This document shows, piece after piece, positions 31,671 through 42,937 of a stretch of DNA of 64,000 bases (its first letter is position 1; each line of letters opens with the position of its first letter). The stretch lies in the NCBI GenBank assembly GCA_027627225.1, contig JAPFQT010000375.1, forward strand, positions 88,001-152,000. Direction: 5' to 3'. The position numbers and the translations under genes were made by a program. The notes under the pieces are model-generated. The model made no database searches and was not told the origin of the DNA. It saw only the letters and a program-made list of their open reading frames with translations. The stretch comes from Congeria kusceri (lineage: Eukaryota; Mollusca; Bivalvia; Myida; Dreissenidae).

Positions 31671-33445
31671 AATACCCCCACAAATGAGGTTAATTGGGGG
31701 GGGGTATATCAGGGATGGAAATTAATGGTTGCCCGTTCGCTCAAGGAGAGTAGGTTTTACGCTGGGCGATTGAATTTCAAAAGCTGGTAGTCCGCCCGGG
31801 CAACCATCTCCTGACATTGGTTGTCCAGCTAGAAATTTATGAGCTCAGAGCCCAATTCATAATTACATCTGTATAATATAGTTTTACATGAAAGTTTTTG
31901 GCAATTATATTTTAACTATTTAACAAACAGTCTAACATAATTTTGTTAACGAAGAGCAGCCCGTTACAAATGAATTTTCCATGCCCAGTGCTGTGCAGTA
32001 TTTACACTGCATGCCATTAGTGCTAATTGTTAACCATGGACGATTTTCTAACCAACCTACATGAAATTCGCGTTTTTGTTTCGATTGTTCGTTTTCTCTA
32101 TTGTACATTCTGTTATTTTCGGCTGTGATTTGCCCCTCTGGGCATGAGGCGCCGGGTATAAATTGCCACATTATTATTAACAATCGTGTTACATTTTTGA
32201 AAAAAAAAAATGATCGATTTTATTGGATGTTTTTTTGTAAGACGCCATTTTATTGGCTCGGACCAATTTATGTCAGAGGGGTGAACAAAATTATCGAGTG
32301 CAGCTTTATGAAAAAGCTAGTTTCCATACCTGTATATAGGAGTAAGCTTGTCGGCTCTTCGGTCGGTCTGTTGGTTTTTGGTTTCCGGATCCTAACTCAA
32401 GAAAGGCTTGACATATTCAAATAATTTTTGGTGCACATGTGTAACATCATAGGATACAGGTGAAGTTATATGTTGGTTACAAACCAATAAATTTTGACAG
32501 ACTTATGGTCACTTTTCGACTTAAAATTCTCTAAAACATGGTTTCCGGATGATAACTCAAGAAAGGCTTGACATATTCAAATAATATTTGATACACATGT
32601 TTAACATCATAGAATACAGGTCAAGTTCGATGTTGGTTACAAACCACTGAATTTCGACAGAGTTATGGCCCCTTTGCTACTTAAAATTATCTAAAAACAT
32701 GGTTTCCAGATTATTACACAATAAAGGTTTGACATATTCAATAATTTTTGGTACACATGTGTAACATCTTAGAATACAAGTCAAGTTCGATGTTTGTTAC
32801 AAACCACTGAATTTTGACAGAGATATGGCCCCTTTTCGACTTAAAATTCCCTAAAGACATGATTTCCGGGTGATAACTCAAGAATGGCTTGACATATTCA
32901 TATAATTCTTGGTATACATGTGTAGCATCATAAAATACAAGTCAGGTTTGACTTTGGTTACAAACCACTAAATTTTGACAGAGTTATGGCCCTTTAATTG
33001 GTTTAAATTTCCTAAAAAACATGGTTTCCTGACGATAACTCAGCAATGGCTTGACATATTTAAATAATTATTGTTACACATGTGTAACATCATAAAATAC
33101 AGGTAGAGTTCGACTTTGGTTACAAACCACTAAATTTGGACACAGTTATGGCCCCTTTTTGACTTAAATTCCGAAAAACATGGACAATAACACATGAAAG
33201 GCCTCACATATTTTAATTATTTTTGATACATAGGTGTAACATCATAAAATACAGATCAAGTTCAACTTCGTTACAAACCACTAAATGTTGACAGATTTAT
33301 GGATCATATTAAAATGAAATTTTTCCAAATATACTGTTGACCATTCACATATTAAAGCATTTTATATCTGTCCATTTCTTTCGAATGGATGCCATAGTTT
33401 TTTGACAAGGCCATATTGGGGAGGTATATCTGTCACTCATGTAAC
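31671..33445. repeat. Tandem family B, about 160-bp units, interrupted by a TIR element
   Basis: Begins ATACCCCCACAAATGAGG and GGGGTATAT, interrupted at 31710-32332, resumes TATATAGGAGTAAGCTTGTC, then runs six to seven units with CTTGACATATTCAAATAAT, GTACACATGTGTAACATCAT and TTTTGACAGAGTTATGGCC, and closes GGCCATATTGGGGAGGTATA near 33410-33430. Related units occur at 47740-48000 and 53810-54058. Confidence 0.8.
31710..32332. mobile_element. TIR element, 623 bp, nested in tandem family B
   Basis: Ends are CAGGGATGGAAATTA (left) and, inverted, CAGGTATGGAAACTA (right). Both sides carry TATAT (31705-31709 and 32333-32337); removing one copy joins GGGG-TATAT-AGGAG, giving an uninterrupted repeat edge. 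An internal 11-bp inverted repeat (ATGGTTGCCCG, about 31724, with CGGGCAACCAT, about 31797) is present. The termini look hAT-like, but the duplication seen is 5 rather than 8 bp. No transposase. Confidence 0.75.
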
Positions 33446-33449
33446 AATT

Positions 33450-33905
33450 CTAGTTCACTTCTGAAGAATAGGGGCCACATATGTAGGCGAGACAATGGAC
33501 AATTTATCTCTTTATACTTAAACAAGGACTATTACAGTTTAGCTTTTATTCCTTAAAAATATTCACATCGCGACAATCACATATACTTGTGTATATTTAT
33601 GAAAGATTACCCTCTACATTTGAACAAACCTGGAAACTCTAGTTGCGTTGCTAAATTATGCAATCGGTACATATTTGCGGTAGTACTAAATTCGCGCAAT
33701 GGCAGGAGCGTGAAAAACCTGAAAATTAGACCTCCACGAAAAATAGTGATTCCACAGTATTGTCTTGTTGAAATCAGTTTAAAATTATGGTTCATCACAT
33801 CATGCTGCTGAACCAGGGGAACAATATACAGTCCTCATGACTCTTGTAATTACAGTGTAACTAAAAGTACATTCATTATCAAACTGAAAATCTAAGTAGG
33901 CAGTA
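33450..33905. other. No gene seen
   Basis: AT-rich; a phrase around TTCGCGCAATGGCAGG (about 33691) with AATTAGACCTCCACGAAAA resembles a dispersed repeat. Nothing coding supported. Confidence 0.4.
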
Positions 33906-33911
33906 TCAATA

Positions 33912-34181
33912 TTTTCCCCCAGAGGGGGAGCAGCGGGCAGACCTAGGAGAATTTGACAAATTCCCCACTCAAGAGCCAAGCATATTTGTCTAAATCCCCT
34001 CAGTGGGAAATGCTATATATCTATCAAATAGGCAGGGCGTATGTTACAGGGATCTAAAATCGGACCAAAGTCTATTTCCTCGGGACCCAGAATCATTCAG
34101 CTTGTTAAATTCCTGCCTGTCAGGAATCGCTTGCCGTCTAAAGTCCCCTATATACCCGCCACTCCCTCCCCTGGGGGAAAA
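33912..34181. mobile_element. Foldback/MITE-like element, 270 bp
   Basis: Ends are TTTTCCCCCAGAGGGGGAGC on the left and, inverted, TTTTCCCCCAGGGGAGGGAG on the right, each followed by a GCGGG-type run, giving terminal inverted repeats of about 28 bp. No clear target duplication and no ORF. Confidence 0.65.
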
Positions 34182-34184
34182 CAG

Positions 34185-35360
34185 TGATAGGTGCATTACA
34201 CAGACTGATATGTTATGATTTCTACCCTGTGCCACACTGGCCATGCAGTGACCAAAAATTTGGGTTCTGTATGTCCATTAATAGTTTTAGGACAGCAATT
34301 CAGTTTTAGTTCACATATGTTTTATCCTTCAACTCAAATATTTCAGTTGCATTAATATGTCGCATCATCAGTTTATCCCTCAGCTCTGTTCACTGTGGAA
34401 CAAACTTTCTGTGCTGAACATTTCTTAAAAATAATAATTACTTTGAATCAATTACAAGGGCTTCAACGGGTATTTGAAAAAACCTGTATTCGCAGACCAA
34501 AAAAATACCCGCGATTTCGGGCCAAAACTTTCGTCAACAGTACCGGGTTGGGTCGCTATTTTACGAATGAAAAAACCGGGAACCAGGCTAGATACTAAGT
34601 GGAGTTTAACCTATTACAGTTGCTTCCCCTTCCAAACCTTCAAAAAGGAGTTACAGTAGGAATGATTCTGAACAAAAGTGTAGTGATTTAAAAGGATGAA
34701 TTTCATAAACAAATGGATACATAGATGGAGGATAAACTTAAAAAAGGGAGTATAAAGACTTTAAGTACTGATATGTTTGTATTTGCGTACATTTGCATAA
34801 AAGTAACTCGTACAAGTACACATATTGCAACAGGAAGTATTATTCGGATTGACAATGTATCACTTATTCACTATCAAAAAATGTGTTTTTGAAAGGAAAA
34901 CTTAGGATTATGACAATGGCCATGCAGGTATTGCTATATGAAAATGGTATTGTTATACTATTTCATAGAACAATAATCTGTTTATGCAAATCTGAGCAAA
35001 AAATATTGATACAAACCAGACAAGCTAATATGGTAAGTAAATAAAAATATTCAACTTTGCATCAGGCGTAACAAAGCAAAAACATCACATTTCAATGTGG
35101 CTTTTTCACCCCAAAGTAATTAAAACTTTGTTCTTGTTTAAAAGTTCATTTGTTACAATTCTTTTTATCTTTCTAGCTAGTGAATGATGCCTTACGAAGG
35201 TCCTCTATGTCATTTATGACTAATGTTTGCAGACTTTTAACAGGGATGTGGTATATATACTATATGAAGGATTATTTTCTGTACAGTATTGCAGTCCTAA
35301 TTATTTAAACCTTTATTCCTAATGCTCTAAGGAAAAAAACATTATGAATGTAGTTCAACT
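34185..35360. other. No gene seen
   Basis: AT-rich left flank of the SINE. A stretch near 34460-34570 with CGGGTATTTG and GTACCGGGTTGGG may be an old repeat. No coding sequence supported. Confidence 0.45.
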
Positions 35361-35377
35361 TTTTCTATGATTAACTT

Positions 35378-36123
35378 TTTTTTTTTTTTTTTTTTGGCCC
35401 CGATCGCCTTCCTTGCCTATCTTTCATGTCCCTTTTTGACTTATTCTGGCCTCCGCTGGTATGGCACTGCAGCTGTATTTATCTGTAGTACTTGCATATC
35501 TTCATCCGTAGATACTTATGATTTCGGGCCATGATTCAGCATCCTAGTTGTTTCTGGTGTTGCACTGTTTTCTCTAGCAGTCCCTAGCCACAGCTCCACT
35601 TAGACTACTTATGTTTTGTCCATTTTACATCCACTTTACATGCACACTGATAACTGTAGGTCACATAATTGGACATGGGAACTTTTAACACTTTTAACAC
35701 TTCCTTGTGGTCAGTATGATTTATTGTGGTATGTCATTTGGGCACATGTTTGTCATTTTTAATATTCCTGCAGCGGTCGGGATGCTTCCAGGTACTACCA
35801 GTTTATACCTCACAACAATCGGATGCAGAGTCTGGGGTTACTTTCAAGTTCACTGGTGTTTTTTTGCATATGCTTTGTAACCACTTTGATCTTATGCAGT
35901 CTGCTTGACAAACCTTGTCACAGGTCAGCAACGTGTTATTCAGGAATTTAGTGCTAGGCATTTCTGACAGTCCAGGGTGTTTTTATTATAGATGATAAAT
36001 GTGTGTAATGATTGGTGAAGATAGTGAAGGATGAAAGTGGGGACCAGGTTCCGGACCGGGAATTGAACCCCGGACCTTCCGCTCTCAAGTCAAGTGTTTT
36101 ACCACTAGACCACAGAGGCCCCC
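35378..36123 (-). mobile_element. tRNA-headed SINE, 746 bp, with poly(A) tail
   Basis: Minus sense. The head contains a Pol III A box, TGGTCTAGTGG (36112-36102), and a B box, GGTTCAATTCC (36069-36059), about 32 nt apart inside a tRNA-like sequence beginning GGGGGCCTCTG. The far end is a run of T on the plus strand (about 35376-35395), i.e. the poly(A) tail. A perfect 14-bp duplication, TCTATGATTAACTT, flanks it (35364-35377 and 36124-36137), proving target-primed retroposition as one unit. The roughly 620-bp body between head and tail is unusually long for a SINE and has no ORF recognised. The LINE partner is unknown. Confidence 0.9.
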
Positions 36124-36308
36124 TCTATGATTAACTTGTTTAAAACCCGACCCAAACTTTGACATTTTGACCCAGCGACCCGACCCGATGACATTTTCTG
36201 ACCCGTTGGAGACCTATCAGTAACAAACTTCATTAACTTCCATATTGTATACATCACCTAGCTAGGAACCATCATTCTGTCAAGCCTGTTTCACCCTTTT
36301 AATCACAG

Positions 36309-36572
36309 GACAGGCACAGGATGGTGGGGCAGTAATGTTGGCCAAACATTTGCCTTGGGTGGTTGGCTTCCAGCTACTGACATTCCTCTTGTACCACAGC
36401 CAGCTGGAGCTCTTTTAAGCAGTGTTTGCTGTTCAACTAACGCTGATACAGTTTGTCTTCCTCTCATCTTCAACAATTCCCAAGCAGTGAGCATTCTTCG
36501 TACAGCACAAGTAATGAACCCCCTGCAGCCAACCTGGACTGGGAAGTTCCAGGGCTGCCACACGCTCTGTTG
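36309..36572 (+). CDS. Candidate internal exon 1 of an unrecognised host gene
   Basis: A GC-richer 264-bp stretch bounded by acceptor-like TTTTAATCACAG and donor-like TTG|GTAATG. One frame is open throughout (it would include ALGGWLPATDIPLVPQ and NNSQAVSILRTAQVMN) and leaves phase 2 at the donor, which fits the candidate exon at 39481. A second frame is also open over the last 120 bp, so the frame is not certain. No domain is recognised and there is no homology evidence. Confidence 0.4.
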
Positions 36573-36579
36573 GTAATGA

Positions 36580-37545
36580 TGCAGTATGTCTTCATACGTA
36601 CACTCTTTATTTCATTTGTTTGCAGACACTTTTCTTCCTATGAAAAAACTTAAGAACTTGTAAAAGAAATGAATGAAATAAAATATATATTTAATTTCAA
36701 ATACCAACATTATTAAAATAATGATTAGGAATGTTTAAAATAAACGCTCCAGCGTCAAAACCGATAGGCGCACTTTGGTACACAAACACACGCATGTTGC
36801 CCGCTTCTATGCTATAGTTAGGCTAGCAATCCAAGTCTTAAAGTGTTCAGAACTTTTACTTGTAACATTATTGTATTCAAACGATATTGCTTAACATTAT
36901 TTGGATTGTTAATATAATACTTGGTTTTTTCCACATAGTCTTAAGTTTGTTGGATGTAAATTAACCACCAATTATCCGATACATTTTACATTTTCCCCCC
37001 AAAATTCGTGAGAGAATTTACATTTGCTGCCATATTTTAAGAAGTACGCATAAATTTGCTTGGAAAAACAGTTTTACTGCTTGGAAAGTTTTACTGCTTG
37101 CTTGCTTGGAAAAGCAGATATTAGTTGCTCTGCGATATGTTTAAAGTAATTAGACCTCATAATCAGGAACTAATTGATGAAGGGTGGCTTAGTTCCCTCC
37201 CCTGAATCCCACTCCAGATTACAGCTATTTTACTATGAGAATGCTGAAACTGGGAAGCATGTAAGGGCTGGGGCGGTATTCCAGAAATATCTTAATTTAA
37301 ATCTTATGTGGCTTATATTAATAATTGTTCGCTTTTGACGCTTGGATCTTGATAAGCCAGTGGAGCGATACAGGCACTTTTGTGCCTCTTGTTCCTAACA
37401 TGTGTATGACATTGTGCGTTATTGTGATACATGTATATGACGATGTTACAAGGAAGTTTTCAAGCAAATGGCTTGTGCTTACGGTTCACTAATTATCATT
37501 GGTAGTGTTAGCTATTGTTTACGTAACCGTGAGGGATGGACTAAT
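36580..37545. other. Intron-like AT-rich DNA
   Basis: No ORF; a short TTTTACTGCTTGCTTGGAAA-type local duplication near 37071-37115. Lies between candidate exon 1 and tandem family C. Confidence 0.45.
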
Positions 37546-37548
37546 TAT

Positions 37549-38637
37549 GCCCTCCATCGAAGATGGAGGGGTATATTGGTTTGCTAATGTCGGTCAGTCA
37601 GTCAGTCAGTAGACCACTTTCATTTCCGTTCTCTGAGTTAAACTGTTGTCATCTGATCTTCATTAAACTTCATGAAAATGTTTGTGGCCATAATATTTAG
37701 GTCAAGTTTGATAATCAGCTAAATCGCCCTTGGCCTTGTGGAGTTATGGCCCTTGAATTATCTAAAATTGTCCTTTTTAGTTTTCATGCAGGTGACATTG
37801 TGCTAAGGGTTAACTTAATATCATTGGTATTGTTTGCTGTTGTTTACATAACCGTGAGGGATTGACTAATTATTCCCCCCCCCCATTGAAGATGGCGGGG
37901 TATATTGGTTTGCTAATGTTGGTCGGTCAGTCAGTCAGATCGCCAAATCGCCTTTGGCATTGTGGAGTTATGGCCCTTGATTTATCTAAAATTGGCCTTT
38001 TTAGCTGTTTCCACTCTATAAATCAAACAGTTTCATCAAATCTTCACCAAACTACATGAAAATGTTTGTAGTATCAGTATCTGGATCAAGTTTCATAATC
38101 AGTCAAATTGCGGCAGGAATTGTTGTGTTATGGCCCTTGAATTATCTAAAATTAGCGTTTTTTGCCATTTCCTCTCTCTGAGTCCAACAGTTTTCATCCA
38201 ATCTTTACCAAAATTCATGACAATGTTTGTAACAATAATAGCTAGGTCAAGTTTGATAATCAGCCAAAAGCGCCCCAGGAATTGTGGAGTTATTGCCCTT
38301 GAATTATCTGAAATTGGACTTTTTATATGTTTTCGCTCTCTAAGTCCAACACTTTTGATCCGATATTCACCAAACTTCATGAAAATGTTTGTTTCTAATA
38401 ACATATCGGCCATGTTTGATAAGCAGTCAAATCAGCCAGGAACTGTGGATTTATTGCCCTTGAATTATCTGAAATTTGCCTTTCAGTGCTTTCTGCTATC
38501 TATGTTCAACACTGTTCATCCATAAGCCAAATTGTCGCAGGAATTGTGGAGCTATGGCCCATGATTATTCAAAATTAGCCTTTTTAGCTATTTTAACCTA
38601 GAGGGGGGCATAACTGTTGTACAAACAGCTCTTGTTT
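37549..38637. repeat. Tandem family C, about 160-bp units
   Basis: Opens CCCTCCATCGAAGATGGAGG and GTATATTGGTTTGCTAATG with a GTCAGTCAGTCAG microsatellite; a second diverged opening (CATTGAAGATGGCGGGGTAT, about 37884) follows about 310 bp later. Then several units with TGGAGTTATGGCCCTTGA, TTATCTAAAATTGGCCTTTT and CACCAAACTTCATGAAAATG, closing GAGGGGGGCATAACTG near 38602-38617. Confidence 0.8.
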
Positions 38638-38713
38638 TTATGTACTTTAATGTAGGTTAACTTGTTTTTGTAAACTGGCCCCAGGTCAGTCTGCTGCTGT
38701 TACAGATTACATA

Positions 38714-39473
38714 CCATAATTGTTCGAATATAATACGCACAGTTTTACCAGAAATTTTTTAACAAAAGTAGGGGGTGCGTATAATACTTGAATGTAAAGA
38801 GTTTACCTGAAAATGTTATGTCCAAATATTTGCTTAACCCTTTTCCTTATAGATACGTGTGAACCCGACCGTACTTATTACTGGATACATACGACTTTTC
38901 ACGTCTCTATCCATTCCCTGATAATCCCGTATATTCGCGACTTTTATTTTTAACAGCAAATATTGACGATAAATGTGGTTAATAATTACATAAATACAAA
39001 AACGTTCGCCATTTTTCGAAAGTATTTAGTGGATTTTGGGAATGTTTCTATTTAAAGATATGCTGTAATTTACGTCTATTTTTTACTGAACTGAATAAAA
39101 CGTTATGAAAACGTTGCGTGTTTGTTTGTTTAGTGTAATTATGGCACGACACCAAGCCTATTTATGGCAACAAATTGCCCACGATAGAATTATCAATGTC
39201 AAATACCCAATAATTACCGGTAACAATATATCGACTGGGTATGAAAGTGAATGATAATGATGTTACGTTTTGCAATTTCCACATGATGGAAAATACATTG
39301 ACACAAAAATATCAATGGCGTTGCTGTTTTGTTTGTTGATTGTAGATTCCGACACAGGCTCTGGACTTTTAAATGCGTACTATACTCAAAATTTCAATTT
39401 TTACCGAAAAATTCAGGGCAAAGTCAGTGGTGCGTATTATACATGAGTGCGTATTATATTCGAACAATTACAG
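38714..39473. mobile_element. Tc1/mariner-like MITE, 760 bp, at a splice acceptor
   Basis: Termini are CCATAATTGTTCGAATATAA on the left and, inverted, CTGTAATTGTTCGAATATAA on the right, both continuing to TACGCAC, and flanked by TA (38712-38713 and 39474-39475). A TA duplication suits the Tc1/mariner superfamily. It is non-coding. Its right end lies 7 bp before the predicted start of the candidate exon at 39481, so its insertion split the polypyrimidine tract of that acceptor or, on another reading, an exon. Confidence 0.85.
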
Positions 39474-39480
39474 TACACAG

Positions 39481-39587
39481 TACACATTGGGATGGTCCTC
39501 CAGCAGTGACTGGCAGCGATGACTGGGATCTGGGTCCGTGCAGCAGTGGTCACTCAGAGTTTATAATGGACACTGTCCAGTGGCCAG
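39481..39587 (+). CDS. Candidate exon 2 of an unrecognised host gene
   Basis: 107 bp between an ACACAG acceptor and a CCAG|GTAATG donor. Its frame (THWDGPPAVTGSDDWDLGP, then SEFIMDTVQWP) is in phase with candidate exon 1 (leaving TG) and candidate exon 3 (needing one G). No family is recognised. The MITE just upstream means the acceptor now depends on the element's own 3' end. Confidence 0.45.
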
Positions 39588-39890
39588 GTAATGTTTTAAT
39601 CATTGATATGGTTTATATGTTTTCAGGTCTATATTCAGTTTGTGTGCTTATTATTTTGCCTTAAATACCTGTCCTGGTGATTAGTCAGTTTTAATGATTG
39701 TAACCTTCGTTGCTTGTATCATTGTAATAACAACAAAATTATACATTATATCAAAAGAATCCACACAGCAGGAATATTTTATATATTTTAATTACACTTT
39801 TATATATTAATTATTTAATAGAACAGTCAATGTATCATAATGTGTTTTCTACCAAAACAAACATCCACATGAATGCCTTATTATACACAG

Positions 39891-40050
39891 TTGATGTACG
39901 GAAGACAGATTGGTCAGCCAGGGACTCGACTTCTGTAAGCAGCAGCAATGGAACTCGCGCCAGATACTGGACCTGTAGCGACCTAGTTTGAAGTGACTGT
40001 GGTTGGGATAGTTGTCAAGTCGAGGGGTGCAACCCCAAAGTCTTGCCAAG
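39891..40050 (+). CDS. Candidate exon 3 or decayed exon copy
   Basis: 160 bp bounded by TTATACACAG and CCAAG|GTAAGA. In phase with exon 2 it reads VDVRKTDWSARDSTSV and then TRARYWTC before an in-frame TGA. The paralogous copy at 43726-43895 is alike but 10 bp longer and also meets a stop (TAG). Either the exon carries the end of a reading frame, or both are non-coding or decayed. Confidence 0.3.
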
Positions 40051-40137
40051 GTAAGATTAGGTTACATTAATATACTCTACAATCACCGCCTTAGTGACAT
40101 GCCATCCAAATGTAGTAAGATTTTAATCAATGGATTT

Positions 40138-40385
40138 TTAGCTCACCTGAGCTTGAAGTGCTCATGTGTGAGCTATTGTGGTCAGTCATCGTCCGTTGTC
40201 AGTTGTCAACATTTTGTATTTTGCTTTTAACAGCTTCTCTGAAGCCACTTGAAGTTAAAAAAACTGTTCATATGTGAACAGTATTCACAGAATCAAACTT
40301 GTAGGAATCCACATTTGATACTGTGTGGTGGCAGTTTGATACAGTGTATTTTAAAACAATTATTCATTGTCAGTCCTTTTTCTAC
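40138..40385 (+). repeat. GCTCACCTGAG-family copy
   Basis: Begins TTTTAGCTCACCTGAGCTTG and continues with GTGAGCTATTGTGGTCAGTC, as in the copies at 22060 and 43977. Confidence 0.7.
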
Positions 40386-41160
40386 TGCTCTCACGGGTCC
40401 GATAGTCGGACCTTTTCCCAATGCCAAATATGCATAATTTTTCCCAATTCTGACCCCAAAATTCCCAATTGTAAAAAATCTGTATTTTTTTTTCAAAAAT
40501 GTAAGTGAAAATATGATTTTTCAAACTTTACAGCCAATTTTTTTCACTCTGGCTTTACATTTGGATATCCTCTATTTTATCGTTGACATTGTTTACAAGG
40601 GGAGAACACTAATAGCTGTGTAATAAAATTGGTGACACAAAGAAAAACGATTTGCTTGTCCTCTATCATGATGAAATTTAACATGAATTATGGGCAAATA
40701 TTTTGTTATTTAAGTGGATGTGTCAGTTAAGGAAGGATTTCTTTTCAAGTTATCACATTTTCGCGACCTACGTAGTATAGGCACTACACGATGTTTATTA
40801 ACACATCATTAAAACTAACTCATGTAGATAGTAGATCCCACAATTTAATTTTGGTAAAGTTGGTCAGATTTGGTGATGCTTTTTTAGAAATATAAACATA
40901 CTTATAGGAAATGAGACAAGCATATGATTAAAAACTCGTTGCATAGCTTGCTTAGGTATTTATCATAATTTAGAGTGAAATTAAAATTATTTGTGCTGTT
41001 AATTCTTATTTATTGATTTAAAACTGTAAATTTCATCATTATACTTACAATTTAGCGATACAAATTTTGCCCAATTTTGACAATTTTACGCAGTGAATTT
41101 CCCAATTTAACCAAGGTACTTTTTCCCAAAAAGGTCAGAAAAAGGCCTGATTGTAGTGGC
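40386..41160. mobile_element. Probable inserted element, ends not fixed
   Basis: Comparison with the paralogous segment near 44220-44260 shows about 770 extra bp here. The insert has TTTTCCCAATTCTGACCCC near its left end and AATTTCCCAATTTAACC and GGTCAGAAAAAGGCCTG at its right end. Inverted termini and a target duplication could not be fixed by eye. Confidence 0.4.
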
Positions 41161-41270
41161 TTTAGTTGCTTCATGTAATGATGGCCAGTACCGAGCCAGA
41201 TTGTGTATTCTATTGGCAAGATCCAGTCTTATAATGTGTGAGTTGTGCCATGAAATTAATTTGTCATATA

Positions 41271-42452
41271 CCGTAAAAGCTCAATGTTTTCGGACACTAT
41301 AAATTTTGGACACCCTCTTTTTTAGCCAAAATAATATTTTCTATCACTATATATTTTCGGACATCCTGATTTTAAGTTCTAAATCTAAATTTTCGGCCAT
41401 TTCATATGACAGTGGTATTTTAGCAGAATTCTAACCTGTTTGCGTTAATCCGGTGACACATCGCACATGCGTTTTTACAACCAGATGAAGCCAATAAAAC
41501 CTGGCAGATGAATGAGTGGAGATGGTGGACCGTTACATTATCGTTATTGGGTAAAGAGCCATGTGCCATAAATAATGGGTTTACTCGATTGTGTATACCG
41601 GTTGTGATATCGTATAGTAAATATTCTGTTGAAATTATCATATTAAGGAACCAGTCTTAACCAGTCTTAATTATTTACCAATAAATTTTCATTAATTTTT
41701 TCAAAGTTGTTTTAACGATGCAAATGTTAAGGTAAGTGATTGAATTTGTGAACATAAATAGGTTCAAGGTAAGGTAATGAAGATCAAATGTTTGATTGGA
41801 TCTTTAACCAATCAATTAAAAGAACAAATATTATTAAACCTTAATAACTCAATTGGAACTGAATAAGGGTATGATGTCAATTAGTGCCAATTATGATTAT
41901 CTGATACCCCGTTGCATTTGAAATCTTTTGTTATGCCAATTAGTGCCAATTAACAATTCAGGTATCAACGGTAGTATGCCACTACTCAACGCAATAAGTG
42001 TGACAAACAGGCTCCAGTTTTATCGCACCCTATCACAAGTTGCACAAATGTTTGAAGGTGTTAAAGACGATCGTTTAAGATTTGGTTTAAGAACAAACAA
42101 CAAAATCATAATTTGCATCTTTTTGTGCATTAATTACATGTAAATAATATACGAGATGGCAATCTTTGAACTCGGTTGACAAAAATGCAGTCTGGGTGTA
42201 ATTTTCTGTAAAACAAAATCATACATATGAAATGATTTTACATTCATTGCAAACATCGCTTAAAATTAATAATATTATACGGCGTGGTATTTAACAAGCA
42301 CGCGCAGTCATTAATCGATACTATCCATATGAATATTTGGCAAACACCGGACATATCCTAACGTAATTGCAATATTTTTATAGTGCCTATACATTTTCAG
42401 ACACCTGTAATTTGGAAATATTTTGGGGGGTCCAAATTTAGAGCTTTTACGG
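41271..42452. mobile_element. TIR element, 1,182 bp, 6-bp duplication
   Basis: Perfect 12-bp ends, CCGTAAAAGCTC and GAGCTTTTACGG, flanked on both sides by CATATA (41265-41270 and 42453-42458). Subterminal sequences are also alike (TTTTCGGACACTATAAA left; TGTCTGAAAATG with GGCACTATAAA in inverted reading from the right). No transposase ORF. Superfamily not assigned. Confidence 0.8.
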
Positions 42453-42736
42453 CATATAGGCATGTTAATGCTATATTCAAGTCTTCAGCAGTAAAACTGT
42501 ATAAACAGAATACACATGTATACAAGTTACATAAAGATTTGTAGTTCTAAATTCAATGAAGTGTATGAAAAACCTTTGCCTCAAGTTACCACCATGTTTT
42601 ACAAAGTGAAATTGAAACGTTTAGTAAACATGTGCAATTGGAGTTGTTTCCCCTAGACTGATTTAGTATTTTTACATTCACTCTTCACTGCATAGTCCAA
42701 GCTACCCGGTAGTCTAATAACCCGTTTGTCGTTAAG

Positions 42737-42844
42737 AAGACACAGGAAGAGGCTGTGGACACGATCCTCACTGTAATAGACCGACTGTTTAGCAGCATCG
42801 GTGACGCCCATGAGATGGTGAAACAGGCCTGGCAACTCGCTCAG
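42737..42844 (+). CDS. Candidate exon 4 of an unrecognised host gene
   Basis: 108 bp, exactly 36 codons in phase 0, between acceptor GTCGTTAAG (with a consensus branch point TCTAATAAC about 20 nt upstream) and donor CTCAG|GTATAG. It would encode KTQEEAVDTILTVIDRLFSS and a helix ending VKQAWQLAQ, amphipathic and protein-like. No family was recognised with confidence. This is the best-supported exon in the cluster. Confidence 0.55.
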
Positions 42845-42937
42845 GTATAGTTTAATGTTATATTACTCATTGTATGGCTAGCTCTCCTGTCAGCATGGTA
42901 ATCAAAGCAATCTTTAAATACAGAGTGGCATCAAATG

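Noticed and set aside
35774..35856. Exon-like block with CCTGCAG acceptor and CACTG|GTG donor
   Set aside because: It lies wholly inside the SINE defined by a 14-bp duplication, so it belongs to the retroposon body.
36040..36121. Free-standing tRNA gene
   Set aside because: A and B boxes are present, but the sequence is the head of a retroposed unit with poly(A) tail and target duplication and does not close a clean acceptor stem.
39849..40049. Minus-strand ORF across candidate exon 3
   Set aside because: The splice-site signals and phase relations to neighbours favour the plus strand; no domain on the minus frame.
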